A stretch of 35,369 nt of DNA from an uncultured Alphaproteobacteria bacterium (lineage in GTDB: Bacteria; Pseudomonadota; Alphaproteobacteria; Methylaequorales; Methylaequoraceae), in assembly GCA_902547955.1 (NCBI GenBank), contig CACCPY010000014.1:1-35369 (forward strand), given 5' to 3'. Positions within the stretch are counted from its first letter, which is position 1, and every line of letters starts with the position of its first letter. Below the pieces are notes generated by a model. The model worked only from the letters and a program-made list of their open reading frames with translations, was not told the origin of the DNA and did no database searches. Positions 1-9,713 of this stretch are shown here, piece after piece. The position numbers and the translations under genes are program-made.

Positions 1-1
1 G

Positions 2-1444
2 GGTAAATTAACTGCTAGAGAAAGAATTGAAGTTCTTTTGGACGAGGGTACGTTTGAAGAATGGGATATGTTTGTTGAACATAGATGCTCGGAGTTTGAT
101 ATGGACAAACAAAAAATTCCTGGCGATGGGGTTGTTACTGGCTACGGTACAATAAACGGTAGATTGACATTTGTTTTCAGTCAAGATTTTACAGTTTTTG
201 GTGGATCATTATCAGAGTCTCATGCTGAAAAAATTTGCAAAATAATGGACAAGGCATTGCAGGTGGGTGCACCTGTGATTGGTTTGAACGATTCTGGTGG
301 AGCAAGAATACAGGAGGGCGTGGCATCATTGGCAGGTTATGCTGAGGTTTTTCAAAGAAATGTCTTGTCGTCTGGGGTCATCCCTCAAATTTCAGTAATT
401 ATGGGTCCATGCGCAGGGGGTGCTGTTTACAGTCCTGCTATGACAGATTTTATTTTTATGGTTCGTGATACCTCATATATGTTTGTAACAGGCCCTGATG
501 TTCTAAAAACAGTTACTCACGAGGAAGTGAGTCATGAAGAATTAGGAGGTGCCTCAACGCATACGAAGAAATCTGGTGTATCTGATTTGGCTTTTGAAAA
601 TGATGTTGAGGCGTTATTCCAATTAAGAAGGTTTATGGGCTTTCTTCCATCATCAAATAAAGAATTACCGCCCTTAAGAAAATCTGAAGACCCTGCAGAC
701 AGAATAGAGTTTTCACTGGATACATTAATTCCAGATAACCCAAATAAACCCTATGATATGAAGGAATTAATTACAAAAGTTGTAGATGATAGGGATTTTT
801 TTGAGACTCAACCAGACTATGCAGCCAACATAATTACTGGTTTTGCAAGAATGACTGGATCACCCATTGGTATTGTAGCTAATCAACCAATGGTGCTTGC
901 AGGTTGCTTGGATAATAATTCAGCAAGAAAAGCTGCAAGGTTTGTTCGTTTTTGTGACTGTTTCAACATACCGATAATTACTTTTGTTGATGTTCCGGGA
1001 TTTTTGCCAGGAACATCCCAAGAATACAACGGTATAATAAAGCATGGAGCTAAGCTTTTGTTTGCTTTTGCAGAGGCTACAGTCCCTAAGATTACCGTGA
1101 TAACAAGGAAAGCTTATGGAGGAGCTTATGATGTTATGAGTTCTAAGCACCTTAGAGGAGATGTAAATTATGCTTGGCCGCAAGCAGAGATTGCTGTTAT
1201 GGGACCAAAGGGTGCAGTCGAAATTATTTTCAGAGGAGAGATTGGTAATAAAGACAAAATTGAACAAAAAACAAATGAGTACAGAGAAAAATTAGCTAAC
1301 CCTTTTGTTGCTGGGAGTAGAGGCTTTATAGATGATGTGATTATGCCCAATACCACAAGAAAGAGGATATGTAGATCATTGGAAATGTTAAAAAATAAAA
1401 AATTGACTAACCCTTGGAAAAAACATGACAATATTCCATTGTAA
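2..1444 (+). CDS. pccB: Propionyl-CoA carboxylase beta subunit (5' end cut by window)
   Basis: Carboxyltransferase subunit of a biotin-dependent acyl-CoA carboxylase. It moves CO2 from biotin onto propionyl-CoA to give methylmalonyl-CoA. The open frame continues upstream of any start codon to base 2 and reads [20 protein letters not shown], the usual near-N-terminal motif of PccB. About 25-30 residues are therefore missing to the left, and the TTG at 38 is not the start. Crotonase-fold carboxyltransferase motifs are visible: [31 protein letters not shown] (N half) and [12 protein letters not shown] with the following acyl-CoA-pocket region (C half). The C-terminus ends close to the family's usual end. 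pccA follows after 9 bases, so the two are co-transcribed. Methylcrotonyl- or acetyl-CoA carboxylase homologues are less likely given the strong PccB-type motifs and the PccA partner. Confidence 0.95.
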   Translation, partial: GKLTARERIEVLLDEGTFEEWDMFVEHRCSEFDMDKQKIPGDGVVTGYGTINGRLTFVFSQDFTVFGGSLSESHAEKICKIMDKALQVGAPVIGLNDSGGARIQEGVASLAGYAEVFQRNVLSSGVIPQISVIMGPCAGGAVYSPAMTDFIFMVRDTSYMFVTGPDVLKTVTHEEVSHEELGGASTHTKKSGVSDLAFENDVEALFQLRRFMGFLPSSNKELPPLRKSEDPADRIEFSLDTLIPDNPNKPYDMKELITKVVDDRDFFETQPDYAANIITGFARMTGSPIGIVANQPMVLAGCLDNNSARKAARFVRFCDCFNIPIITFVDVPGFLPGTSQEYNGIIKHGAKLLFAFAEATVPKITVITRKAYGGAYDVMSSKHLRGDVNYAWPQAEIAVMGPKGAVEIIFRGEIGNKDKIEQKTNEYREKLANPFVAGSRGFIDDVIMPNTTRKRICRSLEMLKNKKLTNPWKKHDNIPL

Positions 1445-1453
1445 ATTTTAAAG

Positions 1454-3442
1454 ATGTTTAAAAAAATTTTAATAGCTAACAGAGGAGAGATTGCTTGCAG
1501 AGTAATCAAAACCGCGCAAAAAATGGGTATTAAAACAGTAGCTATCTGTTCAGACCCGGATCTCAACTCACCGTATGTTAACTTGGCTGATGAATTTGTA
1601 AATATTGGTGGAAATACATCAGCTGAAAGTTATCTTGTTGTAAAAAAGATTATTAAAGCAATTGAAAATTCAAATGCAGATGCCGTTCATCCTGGTTATG
1701 GTTTTTTATCTGAAAATGTTATGTTTCGTGATGAAGTCAACAAAATTGGAAAAATTTTTATTGGTCCGCCGAGTCAAGCAATTTCCTTGATGGGTGATAA
1801 AATTGAATCAAAAAAAATTGCCAACGAGGCGGGTGTTTCAGTTGTGCCTGGAGGATTAAATGTTATAGAAGATATAAAAAAAGCAATATCTGAAGCAGAA
1901 AAAATTGGTTTTCCATTGATGGTTAAAGCTTCAGCTGGAGGGGGCGGGAAAGGAATGCGAATTGCATTTAACGAAAAAGAATTAAAAGAAAACTTTAATT
2001 CTGCCGTGAACGAAGCAAAATCTAGCTTTGGTGATGATAGAGTTTTTATGGAAAAGTTTATTGAATTTCCTAAACATATTGAAATTCAGGTTCTAGGCGA
2101 TCAATTTGGGAATTTTATTCATCTGGGTGAAAGGGAATGTTCGATTCAAAGGAGACACCAAAAGGTTATTGAAGAGGCACCAAGTTCATTTGTTGATTAC
2201 GCTCTTAGAGAAGAAATGGTTGATCAAGCCATTAAACTTGCTAAAGCAGTTGGTTACTATTCTGCTGGGACTGTTGAGTTCGTTGTTGATAAAGATAAAA
2301 ACTTTTATTTTTTAGAGATGAATACTCGACTTCAAGTTGAGCACCCCGTTACGGAGTTAATAACAGGAATAGATTTAGTTGAGCAAATGATTAAAGTTGC
2401 ATACGGAGAAAAGTTAGAAATTCAGCAAAATGACGTTAAATTTAACGGAAGTGCAATTGAATGCAGAATTTACGCAGAGGACTCCTCAAAAAACTTTTTA
2501 CCATCAATTGGAAGATTAACTAGATATATTGAGCCTCAAGGTAAGAATGTTAGGATTGACTCTGGTGTAGTTGAAGGCTCTGAGATAAGTATGTTTTACG
2601 ATCCAATGATCTCAAAATTATGCACACATTCCGAAACAAGAGACTCTTCAATTAAGGAAATGATAAATGCTCTTGATAGATATTATATTGAAGGTGTAAA
2701 AACAAATAGGGACTTTCTCTCAAATATTCTGCAAAAGAAAAATTTTCATTCAGGTCTTTACTCAACATCGTTTATTTCAGAAGAATATCCTGATGGGTAT
2801 AATTCTTATAACATTGAGATTGAAAATAAAGAGATACTTTACTGTGTAGCGACGTTTGTTAATTTTCAATACTTGCTTAGGGCAGCCTCAATTTCAAATC
2901 AATTAAAAGGTTTTAATAAGACTGTCGGAAACTTTTGGAGAGTTATTGATGGAGAAAAAAACATAGATGTTAAGATAAATTTTAATAATTTTAACAACAA
3001 TTACGATGTTTATTTGCTTAACAAACATTTTAGTATTAAAAGTAATTGGAAAATTGGTTATCCTTTATTTTCTGCAATAATTGATAATAAACTGCACTAC
3101 TTTGCAATTAATAGAGATGGTCCTAAATTTAAGATAAATCATAAAGGGGGTATCATGGATCTAATTGTTCTCTCCAATAGACACTCAGAATTGAATAAAA
3201 TAATGATACCTAGAAAGGAAGAGGACAAGTCAAAATTATTGCTAGCCCCGATGCCAGGATTGTTAGTTTCACTTTTAGTTAAAGAGGGTCAAGTTATTGA
3301 TGAAAATGAACCTCTAGCAATTATTGAGGCAATGAAAATGGAAAATATTATTAAATCAGAGAAAAAAGTCACCATAAAAAAAATCAATTGTAAGGAGGGT
3401 GATAGTCTTGAGGTTGATCAAGTTATACTAGAATTTGATTAA
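1454..3442 (+). CDS. pccA: Propionyl-CoA carboxylase alpha subunit (biotin carboxylase + BCCP)
   Basis: Biotin carboxylase and biotin carrier subunit that partners the upstream PccB. It uses ATP and bicarbonate to carboxylate its own biotin. The N-terminal half is a complete biotin carboxylase: FKKILIANRGEIACRVI at the start, the glycine-rich ATP loop KASAGGGGKGMR near residue 160, and EMNTRLQVEHPVTE near residue 290. A divergent, AT-rich linker (BT-type domain) spans about residues 450-580. The C-terminal biotinyl domain has EAMKMEN with the biotinyl lysine at K628. The length of 662 aa is normal for PccA. The ATG at 1454 is followed directly by the conserved start. The linker is the least conserved part, as usual. 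Role in propionate, odd-chain and branched-chain carbon use is from family knowledge. Confidence 0.95.
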   Translation: MFKKILIANRGEIACRVIKTAQKMGIKTVAICSDPDLNSPYVNLADEFVNIGGNTSAESYLVVKKIIKAIENSNADAVHPGYGFLSENVMFRDEVNKIGKIFIGPPSQAISLMGDKIESKKIANEAGVSVVPGGLNVIEDIKKAISEAEKIGFPLMVKASAGGGGKGMRIAFNEKELKENFNSAVNEAKSSFGDDRVFMEKFIEFPKHIEIQVLGDQFGNFIHLGERECSIQRRHQKVIEEAPSSFVDYALREEMVDQAIKLAKAVGYYSAGTVEFVVDKDKNFYFLEMNTRLQVEHPVTELITGIDLVEQMIKVAYGEKLEIQQNDVKFNGSAIECRIYAEDSSKNFLPSIGRLTRYIEPQGKNVRIDSGVVEGSEISMFYDPMISKLCTHSETRDSSIKEMINALDRYYIEGVKTNRDFLSNILQKKNFHSGLYSTSFISEEYPDGYNSYNIEIENKEILYCVATFVNFQYLLRAASISNQLKGFNKTVGNFWRVIDGEKNIDVKINFNNFNNNYDVYLLNKHFSIKSNWKIGYPLFSAIIDNKLHYFAINRDGPKFKINHKGGIMDLIVLSNRHSELNKIMIPRKEEDKSKLLLAPMPGLLVSLLVKEGQVIDENEPLAIIEAMKMENIIKSEKKVTIKKINCKEGDSLEVDQVILEFD

Positions 3443-3450
3443 AGCTTTGA

Positions 3451-3538
3451 GCGGCCGTGGCGGAACTGGTAGACGCGCAACGTTGAGGTCGTTGTAGGAA
3501 TTTTTCCTGTGGAAGTTCGAGTCTTCTCGGCCGCACCA
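3451..3538 (+). tRNA. tRNA-Leu (anticodon GAG), CCA encoded
   Basis: Full cloverleaf with a long variable arm, as expected for tRNA-Leu. The 7-bp acceptor GCGGCCG/CGGCCGC is perfect. The anticodon stem CAACG/CGUUG encloses loop UUGAGGU, giving anticodon GAG. The variable arm is AGGAA-loop-UUCCU-like, and the T arm is GGAAG UUCGAGU CUUCU. Discriminator A and CCA (3536-3538) are encoded. It lies 8 bases after pccA and 47 bases before a recombinase gene, a typical integration target. Confidence 0.96.
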
Positions 3539-3585
3539 ACCAAGAATAAAGTTGATAATTTGTGGTAGAAATGTAGTATTTAAAT

Positions 3586-4821
3586 GTGAAATACATTTAT
3601 AAACATGGAAATCAATTTTGGTATCAGAGAGCAGTTCCTCTAAAAATACAAAAAATAATTGGCAAGACAAATATTAAGGTTTGCTTGAAAACTAATAAAA
3701 TTTCCACTGCTGTTCAAAGATCGAAGTTGCAAGCTCTTGAACATAAAAAGATGTTTCATTATGTAACTAAACAGAATTATATATCTAAGGTCTTCTACAA
3801 AAAAACACTTAATATAAAAAAATATCAATTAACATTTTTTGATGAATATGATGATTATGTAACAAATATTTTTTTTTCTAAAAATAAGATTTATGAAAAT
3901 ATAAAAAATAGAATCAACGAAACCGGCAATCCAAGTCAAAAAAAAAACAATGTTAAGACAATTGAAAGCCTACTTTTTAATATTCAAAGTAAATCTTCGT
4001 TATTTTCAATAATTTTAAAAAATATTTCTCAAGATAAAAGAGAGTTAGTTTCGTTTGTTCAGAAAAAAAATTTAAGATTGTTTATCGATATTTGTGGTGA
4101 TAAGCCAATATACGAATATAATTCAGATGATTACGAAAAGTTTCAACTTTTTTTACTTAAAAATAACTTTAATGCTAAACTTATTCTGAAAGCTGTAGTT
4201 GAAGTTATTCTCATAGGTTATGCAAACCTAAAGATTAAAGAAAAAATAAATTTTAAAAAAAAAATAAAAAAATCAAACACTCGATCTACAGAAATTAATG
4301 ATGATGAGTTATCTTTAATTGCAAAGAAATGTAAAGAATCCCAAGATCTTGAGTCTTTAATAATTTTATTATTAATGGATACCGGTTGCACTATTAGAGA
4401 AGTTGTTGGGGTGACTATTGATGATATTTATTTAGATAGCTATTTACCTTTTGTAATCATTAGGTCAAATAGATTTAGAAAAATCCATAACGTTAGTAGA
4501 TTAAGAACAGTCCCTCTAGTAGGCATGGCTTTGTGGGCCTTGAAAAAAATAAAAAGTAACACGAAGTTCACTGACTTTTTTACATCAAAAAAAAAGAAAA
4601 CTCTCTTGATAAACAAATTAAACTTTAAATTTAAAAAGATTATTTCTAATAAAAATCTTATATCTTTTAGAAAATCTTTCATTAAAAGATTAATCAGCAT
4701 AAACTGTCCGGAAAGAGTTATATTAGATATAATCGGACAATCAAAAAAAAATAGATTTTACAGTGATGAAATTAGTCTAGAAATTAAAGCGAGTTGGTTA
4801 AAACAGATCACTAAATATTAA
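3586..4821 (+). CDS. Degenerate tyrosine recombinase / phage-type integrase beside tRNA-Leu
   Basis: A 411-aa protein resembling tyrosine recombinases. The N-terminus (KYIYKHGNQFWYQRAVP) looks like the small N-terminal domain common in alphaproteobacterial integrases (DUF6538 type). A helical core-binding region follows, then a C-terminal domain with the family's landmarks in order. Several catalytic positions are changed. Box I reads TGCTIREV (266-273), with T269 where the catalytic arginine should be and an Arg two residues later. Box II reads ISFRKSF, keeping R362 but lacking both flanking histidines. GH is GQ (384-385). The nucleophile-like Y392 (RFYS) remains. The likely start is GTG at 3586, with no obvious ribosome site. 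Its position just downstream of tRNA-Leu suggests a relic of an integrated element. The intact frame argues against a fresh pseudogene. No second copy of the tRNA 3' end was found. Confidence 0.72.
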   Translation: MKYIYKHGNQFWYQRAVPLKIQKIIGKTNIKVCLKTNKISTAVQRSKLQALEHKKMFHYVTKQNYISKVFYKKTLNIKKYQLTFFDEYDDYVTNIFFSKNKIYENIKNRINETGNPSQKKNNVKTIESLLFNIQSKSSLFSIILKNISQDKRELVSFVQKKNLRLFIDICGDKPIYEYNSDDYEKFQLFLLKNNFNAKLILKAVVEVILIGYANLKIKEKINFKKKIKKSNTRSTEINDDELSLIAKKCKESQDLESLIILLLMDTGCTIREVVGVTIDDIYLDSYLPFVIIRSNRFRKIHNVSRLRTVPLVGMALWALKKIKSNTKFTDFFTSKKKKTLLINKLNFKFKKIISNKNLISFRKSFIKRLISINCPERVILDIIGQSKKNRFYSDEISLEIKASWLKQITKY

Positions 4822-4824
4822 AGT

Positions 4825-5244
4825 TTAATTTGCCTCTACTTCAGAAACAGTTACCGAAACATTAGAACCAAAGAAAGTGTTATCAGAAATTTGGATTGAA
4901 GCAATTCTACTTTGATTTTGATAATTTAAGAGACTGGTGTCTGATGAAACTTCAGATAACTTTTTCCAACCAAATTTAGGTAATTCATTCCTAAAGAAAT
5001 CGAATACAGTAATTTGAGATTCAGATGTGTCGAAAGTTAATCTTCCAAGCCAACCCCTACTTTTTGAAATGATAATTGATTTTTCTTTATCCAACTTTGA
5101 GTTAAGTGGAATGGGAATATCTTCAAACTCTGCTAGATTAAGTTCAGACCCCGGCTCTCCTTCAGGACCTTTTACTGGTAATAAAGATTCTCCTGCACAT
5201 GAATATAATAAAATTAATAATAAAAAATATTTTATAGATTTCAT
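4825..5244 (-). CDS. Small predicted lipoprotein, function unknown
   Basis: A 139-aa protein with a classic lipoprotein signal: MKS, then a hydrophobic stretch ending in the lipobox-like LLYSC, so Cys16 is the probable lipidated residue. A short Pro/Gly-rich linker (PVKGPEGEPGSE) follows, then a soluble alpha/beta-looking domain with DIPIPLNSKL and VFDFFRNELPKFGWKKL. The pattern of a short domain ending in a strand-rich segment (NVSVTVSEVEAN) resembles small envelope lipoproteins of alphaproteobacteria, but I do not recognise a named family. It lies convergent with the recombinase (3-base gap) and divergent from the glutathione peroxidase gene, so it has its own promoter in the AT-rich stretch 5245-5285. 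Cell-envelope location is inferred from the signal only. Confidence 0.75.
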   Translation of the reverse strand: MKSIKYFLLLILLYSCAGESLLPVKGPEGEPGSELNLAEFEDIPIPLNSKLDKEKSIIISKSRGWLGRLTFDTSESQITVFDFFRNELPKFGWKKLSEVSSDTSLLNYQNQSRIASIQISDNTFFGSNVSVTVSEVEAN

Positions 5245-5285
5245 AAATGTATAATTAAAAATAAATCCTTTTAATTTAAATGTAA

Positions 5286-5843
5286 ATGATTAAATTAGTA
5301 ATAATGCGTAAATTATTTATTTTATTTGCTTTAATGTTTTTTTCTTCAAATTCTAATTCATCAGAAGGTAGTTTTTACGATTTTAACATAAAATCGATAA
5401 CTGGAGAAGAAATTAAGTTATCAGATTACAAAGATAAAGTAGTTCTACTTGTAAATACAGCCTCTCAATGTGGTTTTACTCCACAGTATTCTGGCCTTCA
5501 AAAGATTTATGATAGGTATAAGAACGACAATTTTATTGTATTGGGTGTGCCATCAGACGATTTTAACCAAGAATTGTCTAATGAGTCTGATGTTAAGAAA
5601 TTTTGTGAGATAAGATACGGAGTAAATTTTCCATTGACATCTATTCAAAAGATAAAGGGAGATAACGCCCATCCTCTATACAAGTGGATTGCAAGCAACG
5701 TATCGGTAATAGCACAGCCTAGGTGGAATTTTCATAAATATTTAATTGGTAAGGATGGACAGATAGTGAATTGGTATTCTTCTATGACAAGTCCGACATC
5801 TGATGGATTAACCAAACAGATAGAAGAAGCTCTCTACAATTAA
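5286..5843 (+). CDS. Glutathione peroxidase family, exported Cys form
   Basis: Thioredoxin-fold peroxidase of the glutathione peroxidase family that reduces hydroperoxides. A hydrophobic signal (RKLFILFALMFFSSNSNSSEG) suggests export to the periplasm. ATG at 5304 gives a tighter signal peptide; ATG at 5286 is the longest start. The peroxidatic cysteine lies in NTASQCGFT (C62 from the long start), and the catalytic Trp in PRWNFHKY is W147. The usual FPCNQFGGQEP motif is replaced by VPSDDFNQEL, so the canonical active-site Gln is Asp. This looks like a divergent GPx subgroup whose reductant (thioredoxin or glutathione) cannot be told. The stop overlaps the next gene's start by one base (TAATG), so the two are translationally coupled. 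Confidence 0.88.
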   Translation: MIKLVIMRKLFILFALMFFSSNSNSSEGSFYDFNIKSITGEEIKLSDYKDKVVLLVNTASQCGFTPQYSGLQKIYDRYKNDNFIVLGVPSDDFNQELSNESDVKKFCEIRYGVNFPLTSIQKIKGDNAHPLYKWIASNVSVIAQPRWNFHKYLIGKDGQIVNWYSSMTSPTSDGLTKQIEEALYN

Positions 5844-6394
5844 TGAGAATAAAAACTGAAGAGTGTTGTCTTCTTCTCATCGACATTCAAGAAAAATTAA
5901 TACCTCTTATCAGTAACAAAGATGACGTAGTTGACACTTCTTTGGATTTAATTGACATAGCAAGCAACCTTAGGATTCCAATAATTTTAACGGAGCAGTA
6001 TCCGAAAGGGTTAGGTAATACAAAAAAAATCATTAAGGATAGTTTAATTGGTAAAGACTTTTTTATGATAGAAAAAACCAGTTTTTCTTGTTTCGATTCT
6101 ATAGATTTTAAAAAACAATTAAGTTCTTTAGGAAAAAAACAAATAATTATCGCTGGTATTGAATCACACATTTGTGTAATGCAAACTGTGTTAGATCTCA
6201 AAATAAGTGGTTATGAAATCTTCCTAGTTGAAAAAGCGATAGGCTCGAGAAAAAATTCTGATCGTATCCTTGGACTTAACAGGATGGTGAATTCAAAAGT
6301 ATGCCTGACTAGCACAGAAATGTTAATTTTTGAGTTAGTCAGGGATTCAAAACATACTTTATTTAAATATTTTTCAAAAAAATATATTAAATAA
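5843..6394 (+). CDS. Isochorismatase-fold cysteine hydrolase
   Basis: A 183-aa member of the isochorismatase-like hydrolases (nicotinamidase/YcaC type). The family triad is present: D14 in LLIDIQEKL, K78 in IEKTSFSC, and C111 in GIESHICVMQT, preceded by the typical Gly-Ile-Glu and His. The cis-peptide region and the final EMLIFELVRD helix match the YcaC-like subgroup (EMxLFELL). The substrate is probably a small amide or imide, but nothing here identifies it. It starts inside the stop codon of the glutathione peroxidase gene, so both are made from one message. An oxidative-stress context is possible because bacterial YcaC-like proteins often sit near redox genes. It ends 3 bases from the convergent glnA stop. 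Confidence 0.85.
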   Translation: MRIKTEECCLLLIDIQEKLIPLISNKDDVVDTSLDLIDIASNLRIPIILTEQYPKGLGNTKKIIKDSLIGKDFFMIEKTSFSCFDSIDFKKQLSSLGKKQIIIAGIESHICVMQTVLDLKISGYEIFLVEKAIGSRKNSDRILGLNRMVNSKVCLTSTEMLIFELVRDSKHTLFKYFSKKYIK

Positions 6395-6397
6395 CCA

Positions 6398-7807
6398 TTA
6401 GACTGAATAATACATCTTGAATTCAACTGGATGTGGAGTATGTTCAAACTGAAGTACTTCATCCATTTTAAGTGATATGTAAGCATCAATTAAATTGTCT
6501 GTGAAAACACCTCCTGTTTTGAGAAATTCCCTGTCTTTATCTAGTGAATCTAAAGATTCTCTGAGGCTTGCAGACACAGTGGGTATGCCCTTCAATTTGC
6601 TTTCTGGAAGATCATATAAATCCTTGTCCATGGCCTCACCAGGATGGATTTTATTTTTTATTCCATCGATACCTGCCATCAACATTGCAGCAAAAGTAAA
6701 ATAAGGGTTACCAGATGCATCCCCAAATCTAACTTCAACTCTTTTACCATTTGCACTATTAGCATAAGGTATTCTGCAAGAGGCCGATCTATTCCTAGCT
6801 GAGTATGCTAGTATTACAGGGGCTTCGAATCCTGGTACTAATCTTTTATAACTGTTTGTAGTTGCGTTAGAAAAAGCATTTATAGCTTTAGCATGCTTAA
6901 TTATCCCGCCGATATAATGGAGACACATATCCGATAGACCAGCGTATTCTTTTCCAGCAAAAAGAGAACTGCTTTTAGACCAAATTGATTGGTGGACATG
7001 CATACCTGAACCATTATCATTATAAACTGGTTTTGGCATAAATGTAGCGGTTTTTCCGTAAGCCTGTGCAACCATGTGAACGCAGTACTTGTATTTTTGA
7101 AGATTATCTGCGCTTTCAATTAATGAGCCAAACTTAAATCCAAGTTCGTGTTGAGATGGTGCTACCTCGTGGTGATGTTTTTCCATTTCTATACCCATCT
7201 CTGTCATTGTTGATACCATTTCAGCTCTTATGTCTGTGGCTGAATCAACAGGTGGGACAGGAAAGTATCCACCTTTATCTTTTGGTCTATGTCCCATATT
7301 TCCACCTTCCATTTCGGTTCCAGTATTGTAAGCACCTTCTTCTGAATCAATACTAAAGAATGTGTATTCTTGATCGGTAGCCCATTTAACATCATCAAAA
7401 ATAAAAAATTCAGCCTCTGGTCCGAAGAAACATTTTTCTCCAATTCCCGAGGATTTAAGATAAGCTTCTGCTTTTTTACCAGTACTACGAGGATCTAGTT
7501 CGTATGGCTTGCCGTCAGCAGGCTCAATTACGTCGCAAAACAGTATGAGGGAAGGTTGAGCGGTAAAGGGATCTAAGACGGCAGTAGACGGATCAGGCAT
7601 TAAAATCATATCAGACTCATTAATATTTTTCCATCCAGCGATTGATGAGCCGTCGAACATTATTCCGTCTTTGAAAGTTTTTTCATCAATTGTTGTTGAT
7701 GTTTGTGCTGTGTGTTGCCACTTTCCTTTGGTATCTGTGAACCTCAAATCAACAAATTTGATTTCTTTATCCTTAATTGTTTTTAAGACTTTAGCTATGT
7801 TACTCAT
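6398..7807 (-). CDS. glnA: Glutamine synthetase, type I (GSI-beta)
   Basis: ATP-dependent ligation of ammonia to glutamate. The 469 aa match bacterial GSI. The N-terminal beta-grasp domain begins [17 protein letters not shown], and metal- and ATP-site motifs are visible: [47 protein letters not shown], and [10 protein letters not shown]. The adenylylation tyrosine is Y398 in KDLYDLPES, equivalent to E. coli Y397, so the enzyme is probably controlled by GlnE adenylylation. Translation begins at ATG 7807 behind a very strong ribosome site. glnB lies 24 bases upstream on the same strand, and both follow a sigma-54-type promoter, linking expression to nitrogen status. Confidence 0.98.
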   Translation of the reverse strand: MSNIAKVLKTIKDKEIKFVDLRFTDTKGKWQHTAQTSTTIDEKTFKDGIMFDGSSIAGWKNINESDMILMPDPSTAVLDPFTAQPSLILFCDVIEPADGKPYELDPRSTGKKAEAYLKSSGIGEKCFFGPEAEFFIFDDVKWATDQEYTFFSIDSEEGAYNTGTEMEGGNMGHRPKDKGGYFPVPPVDSATDIRAEMVSTMTEMGIEMEKHHHEVAPSQHELGFKFGSLIESADNLQKYKYCVHMVAQAYGKTATFMPKPVYNDNGSGMHVHQSIWSKSSSLFAGKEYAGLSDMCLHYIGGIIKHAKAINAFSNATTNSYKRLVPGFEAPVILAYSARNRSASCRIPYANSANGKRVEVRFGDASGNPYFTFAAMLMAGIDGIKNKIHPGEAMDKDLYDLPESKLKGIPTVSASLRESLDSLDKDREFLKTGGVFTDNLIDAYISLKMDEVLQFEHTPHPVEFKMYYSV

Positions 7808-7810
7808 ATT

Positions 7811-7817
7811 TCCTCCT
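7811..7817 (-). promoter_or_regulatory. Strong Shine-Dalgarno of glnA
   Basis: On the minus strand AGGAGGA lies three bases from the glnA ATG. This is one of the strongest ribosome sites in the window, where many genes have none. It fits high synthesis of glutamine synthetase and fixes the start at 7807. Confidence 0.85.
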
Positions 7818-7831
7818 TTAAAGTTTAATTG

Positions 7832-8221
<390 letters not shown>

Positions 8222-8306
8222 AAATGCTTAGATATTGCTTTTTGGTGGGATTTAAAAAAATTTCAATTGTAAGTGTTTAAATATTAGACAAATATTAGAC
8301 TAATTT

Positions 8307-9476
8307 CTACTCATTAATAAATTCTTTAATGTAAATGACTGACTTTTTTAGATTTTCAATATTACTTGCGTATGAAACCCTTAAAAAACCTTCGCCATTC
8401 TTTCCAAAGGACGACCCTGGAACAGTTGCAAGATATTTATTTTCTAACAAAAAATTTGATATACTTTTTGACGATAGACCATTTTTTTTAATTTTAGGAA
8501 ATACGTAAAATGCACCCCCAGGTAATACACAATTGATTTCGTCAATTAAATTTAATTCACTAACCAAGAATTTTCTTCTTTTATCAAATTCTTTTATCAT
8601 ATTGTCAACTTCTTTTTGGCATCCATTGAGTGCTTCAATCCCGGCATATTGAGAAGCGACATTAACACAAGAATGACAATTAATAGCCAGCTTTTCAGCG
8701 TAGTTAAATATTCTATTAGGAAATATACCATAACCTAATCGCCATCCAGTCATTGCATAAGTTTTTGACCATCCATCTAAAACAATAACTCTATCACTGA
8801 TTGCAGGAAAAGACTTTAAACTAATATGTTTGTGTTTATCAAATAGAATCCTGCTATATATTTCGTCTGAAAGTAGAAACAAATTAGGATATTTCTCTAA
8901 GCCATTAGCAAGTTTTTCTAGTTCTTTAAAAGGAACTACCCCACCTGTTGGATTGGCTGGGGAATTAAGAATTATCAGTTTTGTTTTATCTGTAATAAGA
9001 GAAAGAAGCTCATCTGCATCAAATGAAAAGTTGTTTTCCATTCTATGTGGTAATGGAACTATTTTTGCTCCCATATAATCTATCATTGACTTGTAAGCAA
9101 TGAAACCAGGGTCTGGAGTAATTATTTCTGCTTCAGGTTGACCAAACATTAGTAGTGTATAAAAAATTACCGCTTTACCTCCAGGTGTAACTAAAATCTC
9201 GTTTGGATCAATATTAACCTTATTTCTTTTGTAAAAATCTGATGCTATTGCTTCTCTGAGTTCTAAAATGCCGTTAGAAGCAGTGTAACCATGGTGTCCG
9301 TCTTTAAGAGCTTTAATTGCTGCTTCAACTATATTATTAGGAGTAGGAAAATCAGGTTGACCAATTCCTAAGTTTATGACATCTTTACCTTCTTTAATTA
9401 ATTGGTTGCTTCTAGCCATAATTGAGAAAGCACTGTCACTTCCAATTTCGTAAATTGATTTATTTAAACCATCCAT
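8307..9476 (-). CDS. Class I PLP-dependent aminotransferase (AspC-like)
   Basis: A fold-type I aminotransferase of 389 aa. The N-terminal signature is VINLGIGQPDFPTP, followed by GYTASNG, the NSPANPTGG motif, LSDEIYSRI, and SKTYAMTGWRLGYG containing the PLP-binding lysine K238. The near-C-terminal LRVSYAS supplies the arginine that binds the substrate carboxylate. These match the subgroup of aspartate/alanine/aromatic aminotransferases with broad substrates; which amino acid is used cannot be read from sequence alone. The start at ATG 9476 gives the usual N-terminus. It is transcribed alone, 137 bases upstream of glnB in the same direction. Because glnB has its own sigma-54 promoter, the two are probably separate units. 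Confidence 0.9.
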   Translation of the reverse strand: MDGLNKSIYEIGSDSAFSIMARSNQLIKEGKDVINLGIGQPDFPTPNNIVEAAIKALKDGHHGYTASNGILELREAIASDFYKRNKVNIDPNEILVTPGGKAVIFYTLLMFGQPEAEIITPDPGFIAYKSMIDYMGAKIVPLPHRMENNFSFDADELLSLITDKTKLIILNSPANPTGGVVPFKELEKLANGLEKYPNLFLLSDEIYSRILFDKHKHISLKSFPAISDRVIVLDGWSKTYAMTGWRLGYGIFPNRIFNYAEKLAINCHSCVNVASQYAGIEALNGCQKEVDNMIKEFDKRRKFLVSELNLIDEINCVLPGGAFYVFPKIKKNGLSSKSISNFLLENKYLATVPGSSFGKNGEGFLRVSYASNIENLKKSVIYIKEFINE

Positions 9477-9633
9477 AGCAAGAATATATATTATTAAAGC
9501 AGATAATCAATTAGCATTAAAATACAATGACTAAAGACTGATCATAGATTTGTGGAGTTTTTTAAAGTTTCACACTTGATGAAAAACCTGTAACTTTTAA
9601 AAAAAATATTATATAAATTAATTTTTATTCTAT

Positions 9634-9711
9634 GGTGGCTGTAGCTCAGTTGGTTAGAGCGTCGGTTTGTGGTACCGGATGTCGGGGGTTCAAATCCCCT
9701 CAGCCACCCCA
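9634..9711 (+). tRNA. tRNA-His (anticodon GTG), CCA encoded
   Basis: Cloverleaf with the extra 5' G (-1) opposite C73 that defines tRNA-His. The acceptor GTGGCTG pairs with CAGCCAC. The anticodon stem UCGGU/ACCGG encloses UUGUGGU with anticodon GUG. The T arm is GGGGG UUCAAAU CCCCU, and CCA is encoded at 9709-9711. It stands alone and ends 2 bases before the convergent downstream gene's stop codon. Confidence 0.97.
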
Positions 9712-9713
9712 TT

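Noticed and set aside
1168-1566. Reverse-strand open frame within pccB/pccA
   Set aside because: It is antisense to well-supported pccB and pccA and shows no family resemblance.
3428-3670. Reverse-strand frame over tRNA-Leu and the recombinase start
   Set aside because: It covers the tRNA gene in antisense and has no recognisable protein features.
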